DNA of 64,000 nucleotides from Coturnix japonica (GCF_001577835.2 NC_029530.1:496001-560000); one strand, 5' to 3'. Positions 31,999 to 46,380 are shown, counted from the first letter of the stretch. Notes: generated by a model from the sequence alone, not told the origin. Program-made: numbers and translations.

Positions 31999-33620
31999 GA
32001 GTGAAGGTAAGGATTTCTTACAAAGATGGTTGTTTTTCTTCTGGAATTGAGGCAGATGATGTGTGAAAAGAACTTTTTTTTTCTTTTGAGACATTTAAAT
32101 GTCACCATTTCTAAGCTGTTAGAAATTATTCTAGCTGTTTGTGGCTTTTCAGTTTCACTTGTAAAAGGAGCAGCTGAATATGTTGTGAAAGGAAACGGAG
32201 GTATTAATTAATTGTGATTGACAGTCCGTTATTGACTTTTTTTCTTTCAGTTCTGATAGTTTGCTTGAGCTCAGGGCAGAATCTTGGTCATAGGATTACT
32301 GTTCTTGGCTTTGAAGTTAAAGTTGTTATTTGTGTGGCACTTTTTGTTGGTTTTGTTTGTTTGCTTTTGTTTATGATGTTGACAAGAGTGTGTGAATGTA
32401 CATTCACAGGCCTAACCAAATGGATATTAACCTATTGGATATTAACACCGTAATTTCTTTCTGCTCGCTCAGAAGTTAGAAACACTGTGTCAATAATGGC
32501 AGTTGTTTGTTAGATGGCATTGCCATTCACTGGGATTCCTATGCCTATTTGTTTCTTTATGCTTCAACTACAGATTGTTTCAGATTGTCTTCTGGCCTTG
32601 TTATGCGGTGGTGCTTTGTGGTTCCTTGTGCTGGAAGCTGAGGATCAGATGCTCTGAAGAGGTTTCAGATGTTCCAGACTTCGTAGTGCTGCGATTATGT
32701 CATCTCGCTTTATCTGAAATGTTCCGATACAGGCCTGGACTTTTGATTTTGTGCTTTAGAGGTTAAAGGATTTCTAACCCGAGCTCACAGATGTTGGATA
32801 CTGCTTCTTTGTAAGGACTCAATCCTTGTAAAGGCAAAGTGCCTCGAGTAGGAGAATTTGTACATGGTGTTTCTGTTCATCAAACCTGCTTTTATTAGTA
32901 GACATGCGCCTTTGATATTTAGTGGTGGGCTACCAACAAAAATAGGTTTTAAATAAGTTCCATATTTAAATGTTCCTTTAAAACTACCTTGAATGTTTTA
33001 AAATCCTTTTTAAAATGACATCTTGAAAATCTTTTTTGGTGCTGTCAGGCTGAAGCCTTGTGCTTTGGTTGAAATAGCTGTTTTGTGAGGCAAGTTTTAA
33101 GGTTTTAGGGATTTGAAATCTGTGTCATGTACTAAGAAATTGCCTGTTACCAGATAAAATCTGTGGAATCCCAGTGCCAGCAGAGCGTTCTTAGTCATGC
33201 ATTGTGATGCTGTATTGTCACCTGTAGACTAGCTTTGGCAATAACTTTTCTGGGAAGAATCTAAAACAGGATGATAACTGCGCGGACTGTAGCATTGTAA
33301 CTGTCAGCCTAGATCTCTTCAGTTCCATAACAGAAGCTCCAGTTCATTTTAGTCGTATGAGGTGGTGTTATATTCAGTCTTATTTAGACTTATCCTGCTG
33401 TACACTGGTGTACATTGTAAATGTTTGGAATTGTTTTTCGTCTTGCAATGCTTGCTTGAATTCTGTATGACTTCAATGTATTATAATGACTATGTAAAGA
33501 GTATATATCATTACATTGTACTTGGTACAGATTTTTATTACAAGTTTATTTAATACCAAATGTGATTTAGATGTAGCCAGTGGAAATCGAATTAAACTAT
33601 ATATTTTTATCCAAACAGAA
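31999..33620 (+). other. CDC45 downstream region, candidate extended 3' UTR or non-coding transcript
   Basis: There is no coding exon here. The last 250 bases look like the end of a vertebrate 3' untranslated region: TGTA-rich motifs (TGTACATTGTAAATG, ACATTGTACTTGG), then ATTAAA at 33591-33596 and a T- and GT-rich stretch. Whether it is an alternative CDC45 end, a separate transcript, or chance cannot be settled here. Confidence 0.35.
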
Positions 33621-33820
33621 GGAGTTATTTAGTGCTGTCTTTTGATCTGAAAAATCAAATCTTTGTGCCACCTCGTAGTAATGGATAGTTGTGCTTCCTA
33701 AGTTTTAGTGCAGTGCGTTCGATACACAGCACAGTTCTGTGACTGATGAGGATCTTTGCAAATTATTACCACTGTTTTTTTATTTGAGGTTTTGTTATTG
33801 CTGTTAGTTTAGAAAGAAGG

Positions 33821-33851
33821 GGTGTGTGTGCGTGTGTGTGTGTGTGTGTGT
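33821..33851. repeat. GT microsatellite downstream of CDC45
   Basis: A near-perfect GT run of about 31 bases with one GC interruption. Confidence 0.93.
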
Positions 33852-34385
33852 TTGAGTTGGTGTTAGCAGGCAACTGTCATGTCCTTTATTGGCCTTTATT
33901 GGCTCCTTTATTGGTCGCTGGGTTTTTTCCTGCTTTTGGTTTTTAGTGTCTAGCTTTCCCAAGGTGGTTTTAGAATTGATCAGCTGTTGAACTGATCCAG
34001 AAGCTGTCAAATGTGGCCCAAAATTGGTGAGGAACACTGAATATTATATAAAAGAAAATAGTTATGTCTATGTGGAAATTGGAGTATATCTCTGTCAGTG
34101 GATAAAAAAATGTGCATGTCAACAATTTAGAATACGTGAAGTGTCAGGCACTTTTTACGTAGCTCGTTCTGTGCTATAGAATTTGTAAATGAATGTGTTA
34201 ATGCTGTTTACTTGGAGAATCATGGTACAGGAAGATTCAAGCTGAAGCCTCCCTCATCATCAGAAAAACAGCCCCATTCAGCAGTGAAGCAGCTGGAACA
34301 GCACAATGAAATGCTGCCGACTGGTTCAGTAGTCACTTCTAACAGTTAAGTTTTGGCCAGAGTTTCCATGCCAAGAATTCTTAAC

Positions 34386-34403
34386 ATCTCTTCATGAAGA
34401 GAT
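34386..34403. other. 18-base perfect palindrome in an AT-rich island
   Basis: ATCTCTTCATGAAGAGAT equals its own reverse complement. It is followed at once by TATTATGCATTTGATTTATT, a homeodomain- or POU-like AT-rich stretch. It could be a transcription factor dimer site; the function is unknown. Confidence 0.5.
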
Positions 34404-37400
34404 TATTATGCATTTGATTTATTTGTCCAAATAGAAAATGTGGCCCTGACATGTCATTCTAAAAGAAATAGTTAAAGCACTAAGAAATCGGCTTACCCTC
34501 TTTAGATGTATGGTGGCATTCCATGTCTGAATGCAAACAGAAACATTCCCTGAGGATTATGTTTGAGCTGCAGTAACTCTTTTTCTTCCAGTGTGTTTGC
34601 TATAAAAATCAATGCTTTAGATTATTTCTGTTGCTCCTACTCTAAAATAGAGAACAACAAAAGTATGAAAGAAACAAAACCATCCTTTAAAAAGTTTGAT
34701 GTTGTAAGGAAATTAAATGTACCAAAGTACTGAAGTGTCTGAACAAGCTGACTAAATCATGCTGTCCTTGCCCAGTGATTCATGACCACTTAGACATAAT
34801 AGAGATTACACAGTAAGGACCTCATTTGATTGGAACTGAAGTGTATTCCCTGCCCCAAGAATCACAGGCAGTCAGCAGCCCTGTACTTACCAATGTTGAG
34901 GTTGTGTAGTGGTGAAAATTAATTCTTACTTTCTATATTGCTTTTAAGAAAAAAAGGAAAAAGTACTGCAGCTTTCTTGTATGAATGAAGTACTGGGTTT
35001 CTACCACCTTAAACATAGATGTAGCCACAGCGAGGGACCAGAAGGACACTTAATCTGAATTTTGACATGTCTAATGTCAAAAACAGATGCTAAGGTACAA
35101 AGAAATAGCATGATGCTTCCTTCCGCATCTCACAGCCCTCCTTCCCAAGGACATCCTGATCCAGATGTGCTTTCTGTGTATTTGGTGCCTGTCAGTAGTT
35201 ATCTGCAAACTGGGGTAACTTCCTCTCAGATCCTTGTAAAGTTTCATCCTGTGTAATACTGTGTAGGGGGCAGACATACAGCCTTGCCAATTGTTGGCTT
35301 TTTTGATGCTTTACAGTCTTTGCCTGTTTCCTCTGTGCAGTCGTCATTTCATAAACCTCTTCTGTGTTCCCCGCGGTTATCTCTTCTCAGTCTTGAATAA
35401 TGACAGCCTATTTTTTCCTTTTGCTGCAGCTGTTCTGGCATCCTGATTGCTGTTACACTGCTTTAAGTAATTGTCAGACAGACCAGAAGGAAAATTGCAG
35501 GCAGTATTTGAGATGCAGGTGCACAAGGCCTATCAGGAGTGTAATGATATTGCCAGCTTTCTCTTCCTCTAACAGTTCCTCATGTGCTCCTTTTAACTGG
35601 TACCTTACTGTTCTGCTATCTGATGCTTTAATGGATGTAGCTGTTGTAACCCCAGTTCCTCTGTGCTGACTGGTAGGCTGGCAGTGCTCCAAATGAGCAG
35701 TTTTCTTGCTGTGTGCATCACTTCTCAGCCATCCAAGCAGAATGTAACCTGGTTGGTGGTGGTTATTTTTTCAAATCAAAGCAAGAGTGCAGTTAGTTTT
35801 CTTACTGATAGTAAGGAAAATGTAAGAAAAAAATGTCAGAGACTCCATCACTGAACAATGCATAAATAGATGGAGGCAGTAAATTCTGTTGACTTGGTGA
35901 TATAAAATAGCAAAAAAGTGAAAAAGTGCTCGTATCCAGCTTTCTAGCTCCATAGGTAGAGAAATCCCAGGAAGCCTGACAGAGAAGTCTGGCTTGTTGA
36001 AGGGAAAGAAAACAGTGAATTGTTAGTTTCTTTACATGGAAAAATTAAAGTCTCTCTTGGCTCTCACGTACCATTGTTGGCTTCAAGGTGGTACTGAAAG
36101 TTCCCTTTGGATTGGATTCAAGGACTAAGGAAAAAATGCTGCCCAGGGTGGAGCTCTAAGTACAGTGCCACCTCTATGCACAAGCTGTCTGAGTTATAAA
36201 CACTTTCTTAGCAGGAAATGTTACAGAACACTCACTAGGGAAAGAGAATGATGTGAGCCTTAATTTCAAACTATTCTCATTCTCTTCAAGCATTTGACTT
36301 TTGTTTTTTTCCAGTGCAGAAATTTATGAGCAAGCCCAAGCATACCTCATGTACTAACCAAGGTACAATGTACATGCAAGTGAAATCACAACATAGCTTA
36401 TTCGCTTTCTGAATTCGGGTCTACTTCATTAAGTCTAGGTTTTGTTTTTCTTTCCCTGACTCACCTACAGACCTCTCCAAAGTCAAAACAGCTTTGTGAC
36501 TTAAGAACTGTAGGTAATTTCTCTGGGTATTCCTTGAGGTTAGCTAGGTTACCTGTATTTGGTAAGTACTATGATATTCTGAGTCTTCTGTTTTCTTTTC
36601 AAAAATAGTTTCAATTGAAATAATACCTTCCCAATCCTTGGACATAAAGCTAATGTTCCCTTACAGAAACAGCTGCTGTCTTTTTAACTGTGTAGAGCAC
36701 TCAGTTACCTCCCCTCATTGATACAGCATGTCTGTTTTTTCAGTCCTCGTGGTGTTGGTGTCTCCTTCCACTGTTTGGCTCGGTGGAATTTACTTTCATT
36801 TAATCATTCATTTGCAGCATGTCAGTGGAAAATTGGAGGCACCTGCACTGGATTGGAAAGAATTCACAGGGACATTCAGCTCTCTGTGCTTTTATTTGCT
36901 GGAAGTCACCAAAGGGCTCCTGAAATAATTACGCCATTAACGGTTCCCTCCTGTGTGATATGAAAGTGTAGCTAGATCACTAGCCTATAAGGAAGGTAAA
37001 ATAGTGTTTTTAAATGCCACTGTGATCACCACTGTAATTCAGGATTCGAGTACCACGATTGCAGAATGTATTTGTCAGGTTATATTGTCTTATGGCAACT
37101 ACTTGCTGCTAGTAACTTCACATTTTAATGGAACTGCTCAGATCTCTAAGGGGCCTGATCTATGCTTTTGAAACCATCTAAGCTGGCTTAGCGAGTGCTG
37201 TTTTATTATTGTTACTAGGAATTAGTGAGTTACCTTGTGATGATTACCTGCTTTGTGGATATTTTTACTTAGTCTGTTTTGAAGGATGTCAGTAAGAAAC
37301 TTAGTGCTTCTAAGATCCTGCTGCTTTGTATCTGCTACTCCAATTGTCAGGAATGTTCTCAAACTGAGACAGACTGAGAAAGGAAAAAAAAAAACCAAAC

Positions 37401-40400
37401 CATTCTGAACCATGCAGTTTTCCTTGCCACCTGCTTGTTCTTTCTGCTCCCGTGAATTATTGCTATGTGTGTGTTTTCTGTCTCTAATGTTAATCTAAGC
37501 TGCTTCCTATTCTTCCTACTAGCAATCTAAACCTCCCTCAAGGTAAGAGTTTCTTTTCATTTTGTTGTAGTTTGTTCACACCCACAGAAGCAGGGTTCGC
37601 TCATGCATAGGAGTAGGTATCCAGTTACCTGCTTTGCAAAGCCAGCGTGTGCTGCTTCATGAACATGAAGACGGGGGAGAGTATTGTTTCAGATGGTTCC
37701 ACTTGCAGCGTAGCTATGTAAATAGAATAGCTGATAGCAGTGTTAAGGAAGGAGTAGTTAGAACAATAACTTAATGAACATGTCCTCTGTGAGAGACTTC
37801 CTCCTTGCTGAGGCTTCTGAATTCTGACTCAGTCCTGCGGGCTCCTGTTGTAGAACATCTCTTCAGCAAACTCTCTGGGCATAGCATGCTGTCAAAGGGA
37901 AGCTTTCCAACTGTTGCGTAGAAACCTGAGAAGAGAACCTGAAAAAGACTGAAAATGACAGGGTGAAACACAAAAATAGAAAACAAAGACTAACAGGAAA
38001 ATAGTGAGTAACAATGGAGGGTGAGCAGTAAATCCGGCCTGCCTTTCTAGCTCAGGAAGGTGTCTTGAAATCTCTGTTTCAGGGCACCCACTGGGTGGTC
38101 ACCAGAGCTCTTTTGAGTGTGTGAAATGAAATGGAAAACAATAGCTCAGCAGCAATTGCCTTTTTTCTTCTGATGAGGTGTTCCCTGAATTACCAGCATG
38201 ACTCCTTCTTGATTTAGCAGTGAATACAGCCAGGCATTTCCTGAAACGACAGCACTACACGGTGCTATTAGAAATGCTAAGTGAAAGGTTCTGCTGTGAA
38301 TAACGAAGGAAAGGAAATAGGATACAGGAGCTTGTCCCACTGAACTGTCTCTGCAACAAAAGGGGGAGTGAAATATAGCACAGCTGCACAGGAGCCTTAT
38401 AACCCAGCATTAGAGTCCTCACCTCTTCTTTGTATAAACAGATGATAGGAGGAAAAAGATCTGTTTGGAAGAGAGGTTTATTTTTGGAATCGTTAGAAGC
38501 TGATGCCAGCATTGTTTATGTTCATCACTTGTTTTTTCTCCTATTATCTGCTAAACTCTTTTAACTCAATGTTTCTCTATGGAGACTTCTTGCTGGTAAA
38601 TGTAAATATTGTTCTTGGCCAAAGTCCCATTTTGATTAGCCTCAATGCATCTGCTGTCTCCAAATAACCAACAAGTGTTTCTTTTTCAGAAAAGATTTCT
38701 TGTCCACACCTTTCAATGATGGCCATTCTGTACATGGCTCCAAGAGTGCTGCCTTGACTTGCCAGAAATTACACAAAACTTGCCACACCTCCTCCTCCCC
38801 TGATTACAGCCCCTAGGAAGAAAATGTGATGACCTCTCATTTTTTGATATTCAGCACATTTTTGTGGTCTTTTATTTAATTAACTTCTGAACTATTTTCA
38901 TTTCCACCTCACATTCTCCCTTCAGCAGTGTGGATGTTAGAAAGAGCACCTCTGATTCAAGTGAAAAGGGAGATCCCAAAAGATGTTAATGTTGCAGATC
39001 AATTAGTAATAACAAGATTTGTGGTGATTTTATTAGGTGAATAAATGAGCAGTATCAAACGTGTCAGATGCAATCTACTTACAGCAACTTATGCTGTTGT
39101 TTTTTTCACTCCAATGTCCTATCACTTGTTAATTACATCCTTTTATTTATAGGACAAAAAACTTGTATGTTGCTAAGATGCATCCTAGCCTTCCAGCTGT
39201 CCAGGGCACCGACAATGTCACGTGTAGAATTATACATGCTATTTTCTAGTCTGTTGAAAAAAACCTCCCTATTTTATTTCTTTCCTTTTCTCTATACTCA
39301 TCAGAGATAAGACCGTTCTGTTTGATTCAAACTCATTTGCGAGATCAAAGAATAAAGTTTGATGGCAACTTAAATCCTCTGTGTCCTGCCTGCTCGTGCC
39401 ACTGTACGGTGCAGCAAGACAGTGATTACACAAAGAAAACCACTGTTTGTTGTTCTCAGCCAGCTCCGTGTCCCCAGCCTGTCTGCTCCTCACCACGAGT
39501 GCCAGAGCAGAGGACAGGGCTCGAGCACTTGGCTGCTGGGTAGTGACAGTCCCTCTGCAGCTCCCACTCAGACCTGCTGAAGTTGTTGGAGAGTTGTGTG
39601 CGCCATCCATTTGATGTCTGGTTGTTCTCACCTTGCTGCTTCACAACGGATCTCTGCAATACGTTCCATTGAGTTTCATCCTTTGTGTATACTTTGCTTA
39701 TTGTTCAGTCTTTCTGAGGTGTTGTGCTCTGACTCTCTTTGGAGACTTCTTTGCAGCTTTGTCCACCCTTGTGTTTTTTAGATATTTCCAGGGTTGTTGA
39801 GGTGCTTGGCACATATGTGTGTTTGATGTGCTAAACCTTACAAGGCCTTTGCTGTTTCATTTCTTGCTGTACCATCCCATGGGACCAGCCCTTTCCCTAA
39901 AATAGCACTCGGTCCATATTGGTGTAGTATACCAAGATTGTCTTTATGGAGGAACCATTTCCATGTATGTGAAATGCTACTTTTATTTGAACTGTTCAGA
40001 TTTCTCTTCCGTATCAAATACTGCATATCAAATCTATGGAAGTTAAGAGTTATCTAAAATTGGTGTTTAATGGAACAAGTAGACCTTCTCAGTTGGATAA
40101 GTCAAAATCAGGAGACAAATAATTTGTGGGTCCAAGAATATAATGAAATTGGGAGTAGATATAACATTTTAAAACCTGTCTTGAATGTCAACATGGTTAA
40201 ATGTCAACAGCGTAACAAAAATAAAGTAGATGTAAACCATTTCAGAAACAAACACAGTGACATGTATTAAGTTGCCTCGATCTTGGCAGTCATTTCTAGT
40301 GAAATAATAGGAGGAAATGATAGAGAAAAAAAATGGTGAAATCATACAGCAGTCATTGGGTATTCATGTGAGTCTTCTGTGCTGAGATAATACTTTGGTT

Positions 40401-40919
40401 TATTTGTGTTATGGAATGAAAGATTGCTGTTATAATTGGAAACTGTAGAAGGTTTTGTAGCTCAGGCTAAAGGTTATCCAGGCTGCTGCAACAGATATCC
40501 TAATTCTAACAAAAGATAGGCAGTGCGGGCAGAACATTACAACTGGAAGGGTAATCTAAAAATATACAAAGAACAAGAATTCTGCCGTGCTAGGCACTTG
40601 TTAGAGCTGATAAGAATTGTGATTGTTGTTTTTCTGCTTGTTCCTTCAAATATGTGAAGCTATACTGAAACCAAATCATGCTGCTTGGAGATTTCATGTG
40701 CTCTTGTCCAAGGGGGAATATTTTTCTTTCCAGAGTGATCTCTTTTGTGCCCAAGTAGCAGCATGGAACTGATTCTAGTTGGAGTGTTTGAGAGTGAGAA
40801 CAGAGTTCACAGGTGCCTACGTATGGTCTGATTAATTGCTGGAGTATCTGGAGTGTGACAGAGATCAGTGACACTCAGCTTCCATCAGCTTACCTGGATG
40901 GCTAAAACTTTAGGAACAA

Positions 40920-41128
40920 GGCTGGTTTTGGTGATGTTCAGTGCCAGGATAAGAGGAAACAGCTACAAACTGAAACACAGGGAGTTCCATCTGAGTATGA
41001 TTAAACCTTCTTACTGTGAGGCTGGCAGAGCACTGGCACAGGTTGCCACAGAGGCTGTGGAGTCTCCTTCTCTGGAGATGTTCAAAACCTGCCTAGTTGT
41101 GATCCTGTGTGATCAGAATTGCTTTTGA
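40920..41128 (+). mobile_element. CR1 LINE fragment, 3' part without the extreme end
   Basis: The segment matches the familiar CR1 stretch: GTTCAGTGCCAGGATAAGAG, AACTGAAACACAGGGAGTTC, CTTACTGTGAGGCTGGCAGA, GCACTGGCACAGGTTGCC, GAGGCTGTGGAGTCTCCTTC, then CTGGAGATGTTCAAAACCTG. It is 5'-truncated and diverged, with no intact reverse transcriptase frame. Confidence 0.88.
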
Positions 41129-44100
41129 GAGTTATCTGTTGTTTAAAATAGCTGGGTTTTACAGGCAAACATTTACTTTTGTCCTCCACTGTAAACAAAC
41201 ACGCACTGGCTTGGCTCAACTGTTCCGTCTGCGTATACCAGAGCACCTCCCTGCACCACGCAGGCAGCCTGGCTGCACCAAAGAGGCCCTCCCTGGACTT
41301 GGTGCCACAGGGAACAGACCCACCTCTATCGCTACCCGCAGTAGCACCAAGGCACTTCAAGCCTGTCTAAACCAGATATATTTTGTCCTAAAGAGACAGT
41401 GGTGTGAGTACACCTCAGATGGGCTTTGGGAGTATCTTGTAACTGCTATGGACCTCATCAATGAATGGCCTTTGCCATTTAAACTGCTCTGAGGAGGATA
41501 GGAGTATGAGGAGCAGATCTTTTTATTGTTAGTTTCTGCCTGGTTTTCTAGCTAAAGTCTTTTTGTACCGTTCTGCCCTGGGTGCTGGAGGTCTCTTAAT
41601 TTACTCTCAAATCGAGAGCAATTTAACATTATGAAATTGCAGTTTCTTGTTGACAGCTCTGTTGCTCATGGAGTGAAGTGCATTTCTGCCAGTTTTAAAA
41701 GCCATACCTCAGGACATTGTCAGAGTGCCTGAGGTGCAGCTGGAATCAATGTGATGAGAAGACTGGTGCAAGCCTTGGGCAGCTGCCATGTAATGCATGT
41801 GCTTCCCTGCAAAGCCATGCTGCTTGTTACCTCTGTGTGCCAGAGTCTGAGTTGAAGCTACTACGTGCTGAGCTCTGGGAGGAGGGGGGAGCTTGAAGTC
41901 GTAAACAAAATCTGAAAATGCCACAGACAAAAGACAGTGTTAAGTTGATTCATGGCAGAATGTCTCAATTTGTGTCTGGAAAAAGAAAAGGTGAAGCAAA
42001 GCTCATGTAACCAAGCAACTGCAAAGCCTTTGCTGTTGCCATGGGAGGTTTTATCAGTGACACAGTGGTTGAAACTGTCCTTTTCTTGTAACTGAAGACT
42101 GTGATAGGAAGAAGAAGGGCTTTTCTAGGCAGACTGCTCCTTCCTGCAAAGACTCAACAAGCAGCGGATTGAAGCAGAGACACACACACAAATATACACA
42201 AAGTCTGATCAGAATAAGAACAAGAGGACGTTGTTACTTCCAATATAAAGCCATGAGACCTGCTTGAGGCTCTGCTTTTGGAACCATTTTGCTTCCACAA
42301 TTAGTGCACAGGTAAAACAAATACAGTGTTTGACTTGAAAAGAGGATTCAGCTGCTGTCTTCTGATTGATCTAATACGGCAGAAATATTTGCTGTATGTT
42401 ATGAAGTGGACTTACAAAAGCAAATACTCAAGCACGTACTTAATTATTTCTTAGTACACAAAGCAACAATGAACAGGGTGCGTTGTGGGTATGGAGTGAT
42501 CATGAATATTGCATGAATAGATTGCTGAGTGTATGCAGGGATGTGACACTTAGTTGTGGTGTATGGCTTCTGTTAGGCAGAAATCTGATTTAGCAGTACA
42601 GATGAATGGACTGGTCCCAGTTTGAGGAAAGTTGGATTAAGAGAATATTTATTTGCATTGTGGTTTGAAAGATGGCCAAAGAATAAGAGTAAATAGCTCA
42701 TATAGTATTGAGCTGAGGAATAGATTTACAAACACAAATCTGGAGTTACGGTGGTTTCTCACTCAAGTAAAACGTTTCATTCCTGTTCCAATGAGCAGAC
42801 ATCTCTGTGCAGGAAAAGGAAACATTTCCTTAAACATCCTGCAGCAAACGTGACTGATGGAGCTTCCTTTTCCCTTTGCCTGGTGCATTTCCCCTCTTTA
42901 CACAGACAGGATCTAACCAGATTTGCAGGCTATGAACCCAGGTTACTTTCAAATTCATAACTGAAATGTTCCGTTTAGCAGGACAAAGGCCAGGCCAGCA
43001 GACATCCTTCTTCCAGCCCAGCGTGTGCACAGCAGTAGGAGGGTGGCAAGGAGCTTTTGTTAATCTCAACCAAGCTGGCAAGAATGCTGCAAAACGAAGG
43101 CTTTGAAGATACTTGTTCTTCATTCTTAAAGCAGCAGTTAGTTCAAGAAAGCATAAAAATCTTGCAAAAAAAAAAATAAAATTGAAAGACCTCCCTGGCA
43201 GCCATGTAACTTCAGCAAATTCCCCCGCTAGTAATTAGCCTCTGCACTTTCCTTTAACAGACATTTTTTCACAGGTTCTGTTCTGATGCAACCGTGAAAA
43301 TGCTTTTTCCCCAGCTTGAATGCACTTCTTGACAGAAATGGATGGCGAAAAGGATTTAGGGTATCAGGTCAGGCTGGGCCCGATCCAAGCAGCAGTGGGC
43401 TTTTTTTCACCCATCTATTTTAAACTGGTAGGAATTGAAAGCTTAAAGGACTTCGTGCTTAGAGCTGTTCTCCAAGTAGTTGGGACTCAGTCCACTTCCT
43501 AATGTGCTCACATCACAAGACCAACCGCTGCCACTTGCTCTTTTGTCTGAGCTTCAGTGGGGGGCTGAGGTGCCCAGGGCGGCACAAGGGAAGGTCCCAC
43601 TTGCCCAGGGCTGAGCCAGCTCCCTGCGGCACTGAGGGGAAGGGAAGGCTGCTCCGTGGGCACTGCTCCCACTGCTGAGCCCAAACCATCCCCTGCCTTT
43701 CATAAAGAGCGACTCCTTTTGGGGGTTGGTTGAGATGTTTTTATTTTTATGAGGATTTATAAATATAAAATCAAAACAAGTGCTATAGAACTTTATTTCC
43801 ATTGGGATGAGGTTCAGGCTTTCAGTTCCTAAGCTTCAGGACTAGATCTTTGCTCTCAGAAAACAAAACAATGCAAAAGAACCCAATTTGTGCCCTGAAG
43901 CCAGCGATGGTGGTAGCAACGTTCACATGGGTGGTTGTTCATTTTGTTTCTTGTGAAGTGATGCAACACATAAGTATGCTGAAGGATGAGATAACGTGCA
44001 GTTATTCTTTTGAATGGATGTTGTTGGACACTACCCTGTGACCTGTGGATTTGACACATCAGCAACGAGAGATGTTTAGGATTGGATGAGGGCTTGTTTA

Positions 44101-44773
44101 CTAACACATACACAGTTAGCACTGGCTTCTTCCATGAGGTCGGGTTGTGCAGTTGTTTCAGATTTGGTTTTCGGTGGACCCAGCCCTGACATGTCATGAA
44201 GCTATCAAGAATTTTGGCTTGCTAAAATGATTCCATGTGGAGGGCTGTGCTTCTCTCCGTCCCACCCCCCACACACCATTTCTGATGTGGTGGTAAATAC
44301 CTGCAGGGAACAGGCAGAAATTCTGCTGTCTGCTCAGTGCCCAAATCCAGCAGCACTTTGAAGGCTCGGAGGTGAAGCCCCACGCAGGCCAACCTGCCGG
44401 GCTGCGGGTTATTTGTCATTCTTCCATTTGAGACAAATCCCATTATTTTAGCAGATCGCACCAATTCAAAGTGAAGCCTGCAGGATTCGAGCTAATATCC
44501 GCTGACTCCCCTTTCTTGTCAGCAGAGGGCTGGGGCTGGCTCACAGAGACAGTTGGACAGTAGTTTAAAATACAAAGAAAATAACTGTGAAACAAATAAA
44601 GGCACCAAACCGTTATAGCCAACTTTGGTAGATTTCTTGCAGAATATTATGCACTTAAATACATTTACTGTTTACAAGGTGACACTGGTTAAAAAAAAAG
44701 TTGCACCGATGAAATATGGAGTATTTCATTCTTGTACCAAAACTACATATCCCATCATAACAACATCTTAGGT

Positions 44774-46380
44774 TTTATTTAATTGCAACCTGTACAAGAA
44801 CGGCACCTCTTTGTAGAACAAAGCTGATCCCGGACATACGGTCCCACTTGCTGTTGTCTGCGGGGTGCGGACCCTGCAATGTGTGTGCTTGAAAACAAAA
44901 GCAGTTATCTTAATAAGGGCAAATGTTGTGCTCAGCATCTGTGTTTGTGGGGGCTTTAGTCTCTTTCCTCTTTCAGATCCGTGTATAGATTGGTACTGCT
45001 GGGGTTTTAAGTTTGCTACGCAAAGCAAGGACAGTCAATGTACATCTGTCACAACGCCCAGGAATGGTCAGCCTGATGTCTGAGCATCAGCAGGGACTGT
45101 AAGAGTCAGTGCAGAGCAGGGGGTGCTGTGGGAGCCCTGTGTACTCACAGCACCGTTCCCCTGTCCCTGTTGGCAGGGGGCTCCTTGTGGCAGCACGGTG
45201 CCGCCGCAGCCTGCAGCAGCGTTCTGTCTCAATTTGGTGCCACAAGGAAGGGGTTTCACCTTCTCAACAATTTGTATGAGAGCATCACACCACCCCTCTG
45301 GCACTTCTGTTGGTGTTGGGTTTTTTTGTGTGCAGCATAGGAGGGAAAGGTACGTGTTAATAATCCAGGCTGCTGTGAGGTTTAACAGCTCAGAAAGTGA
45401 GTTACATTGCCCAGAGCACCATCCTCCTGGTCTGCAGTGCAACCAGGAGCTGTGAGGGCTGTAGCAGCCATAACCTCCCATCTCCCCCCCCACTGCGCGG
45501 ACTCAGCGAAGATATTTGGATAAAGTCTTCTAGCCCGATTAATTAAATTAAGGCAAGTGCAGGTTACCAAAGTTACAGTGGGGAGCCGAGCATGTGTATG
45601 TCCAGCTGAGCACATGTGATTCAGAATTGGCAGCAAGCAGCACTCAAGAAGGCCACGAAGCCTCTGATAGCCTAAGCATCACGAGAGGGGGAAAGATGTG
45701 TTTCCAGTCTCCTGTAGCACAGACGAGGGGCCAGAGGGATGCCCTGCTGGGACCGGGGCACTAAGATCTCCCAGGTCTCTGCATTTAGTCCTCCTGTAAA
45801 TGGCGACCTGCAATGAGTTCGTATTCAAGTACAAGAACAGAAGCTGACGGGGAAGTGATGGAGAACCTGCAGTAATGGGTTTTGTTCTCCGCTAAGCAAC
45901 AGCCGCTATCTGAAATCATTTCAGAAGTCTCAAAGCGTGCTTCTTTGAGGGCCCAAAACAACGGAACACAATGACGAGCCTTTCTCCAAACGGTTATTTG
46001 CCTGCATGAATAAGGACCGAGGTTAGGACTGTCTTTCAGATGGGAACCCGAGTTTAGTTGCCCACAAAGAACAAAAGGAAAAACCTGAACCAGTTAAAGC
46101 CGTGGCAGAAGTCAGTCAGCTGCAGGTTTTCAGGAGACAGAACGAAGAAGGGAAGCTTCTCCTCCCCGGCAGGGCACGCACGGCGGCCCGGCAGCGCACA
46201 CAGGCACCGGCGGCTCCCCAACACTCCCGGCTCCGCTCCAGCATCGCGGCGGTGCCGCTGTCCGGGCTCCGGGGCGAGGGGCGGCGCGGCTCCCGTGGGC
46301 CGAGCTCACCGCAGTCGCTCCCGGCCGGCGGCGCCGTCTGTCCGTGTGCCCGCACGGCCGGGCGGAGCGGGCGGCCCCGC
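44774..46380 (-). other. CLDN5: Probable CLDN5 3' untranslated region
   Basis: After the CLDN5 stop no gene appears on either strand for 1.6 kb. TTTATT at 44774-44779 is AATAAA on the minus strand and would give a 1.6 kb 3' UTR, in the range known for CLDN5. The stretch just before it (44580-44770) is AT-rich, like many UTR ends. A nearer cryptic signal was not found. Confidence 0.5.

Larger units (their letters stand above)
33852..44773. other. Gene-poor interval between CDC45 and CLDN5
   Basis: I see no exon series, no RNA gene and no long conserved protein segment in this interval on either strand. All open frames are short and unlike known proteins. It holds one CR1 fragment (about 40920-41128) and an 18-base palindrome (34386-34403). 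In mammals this interval is also gene-poor. Distal enhancers for CLDN5 are plausible but nothing visible proves them. Confidence 0.6.
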
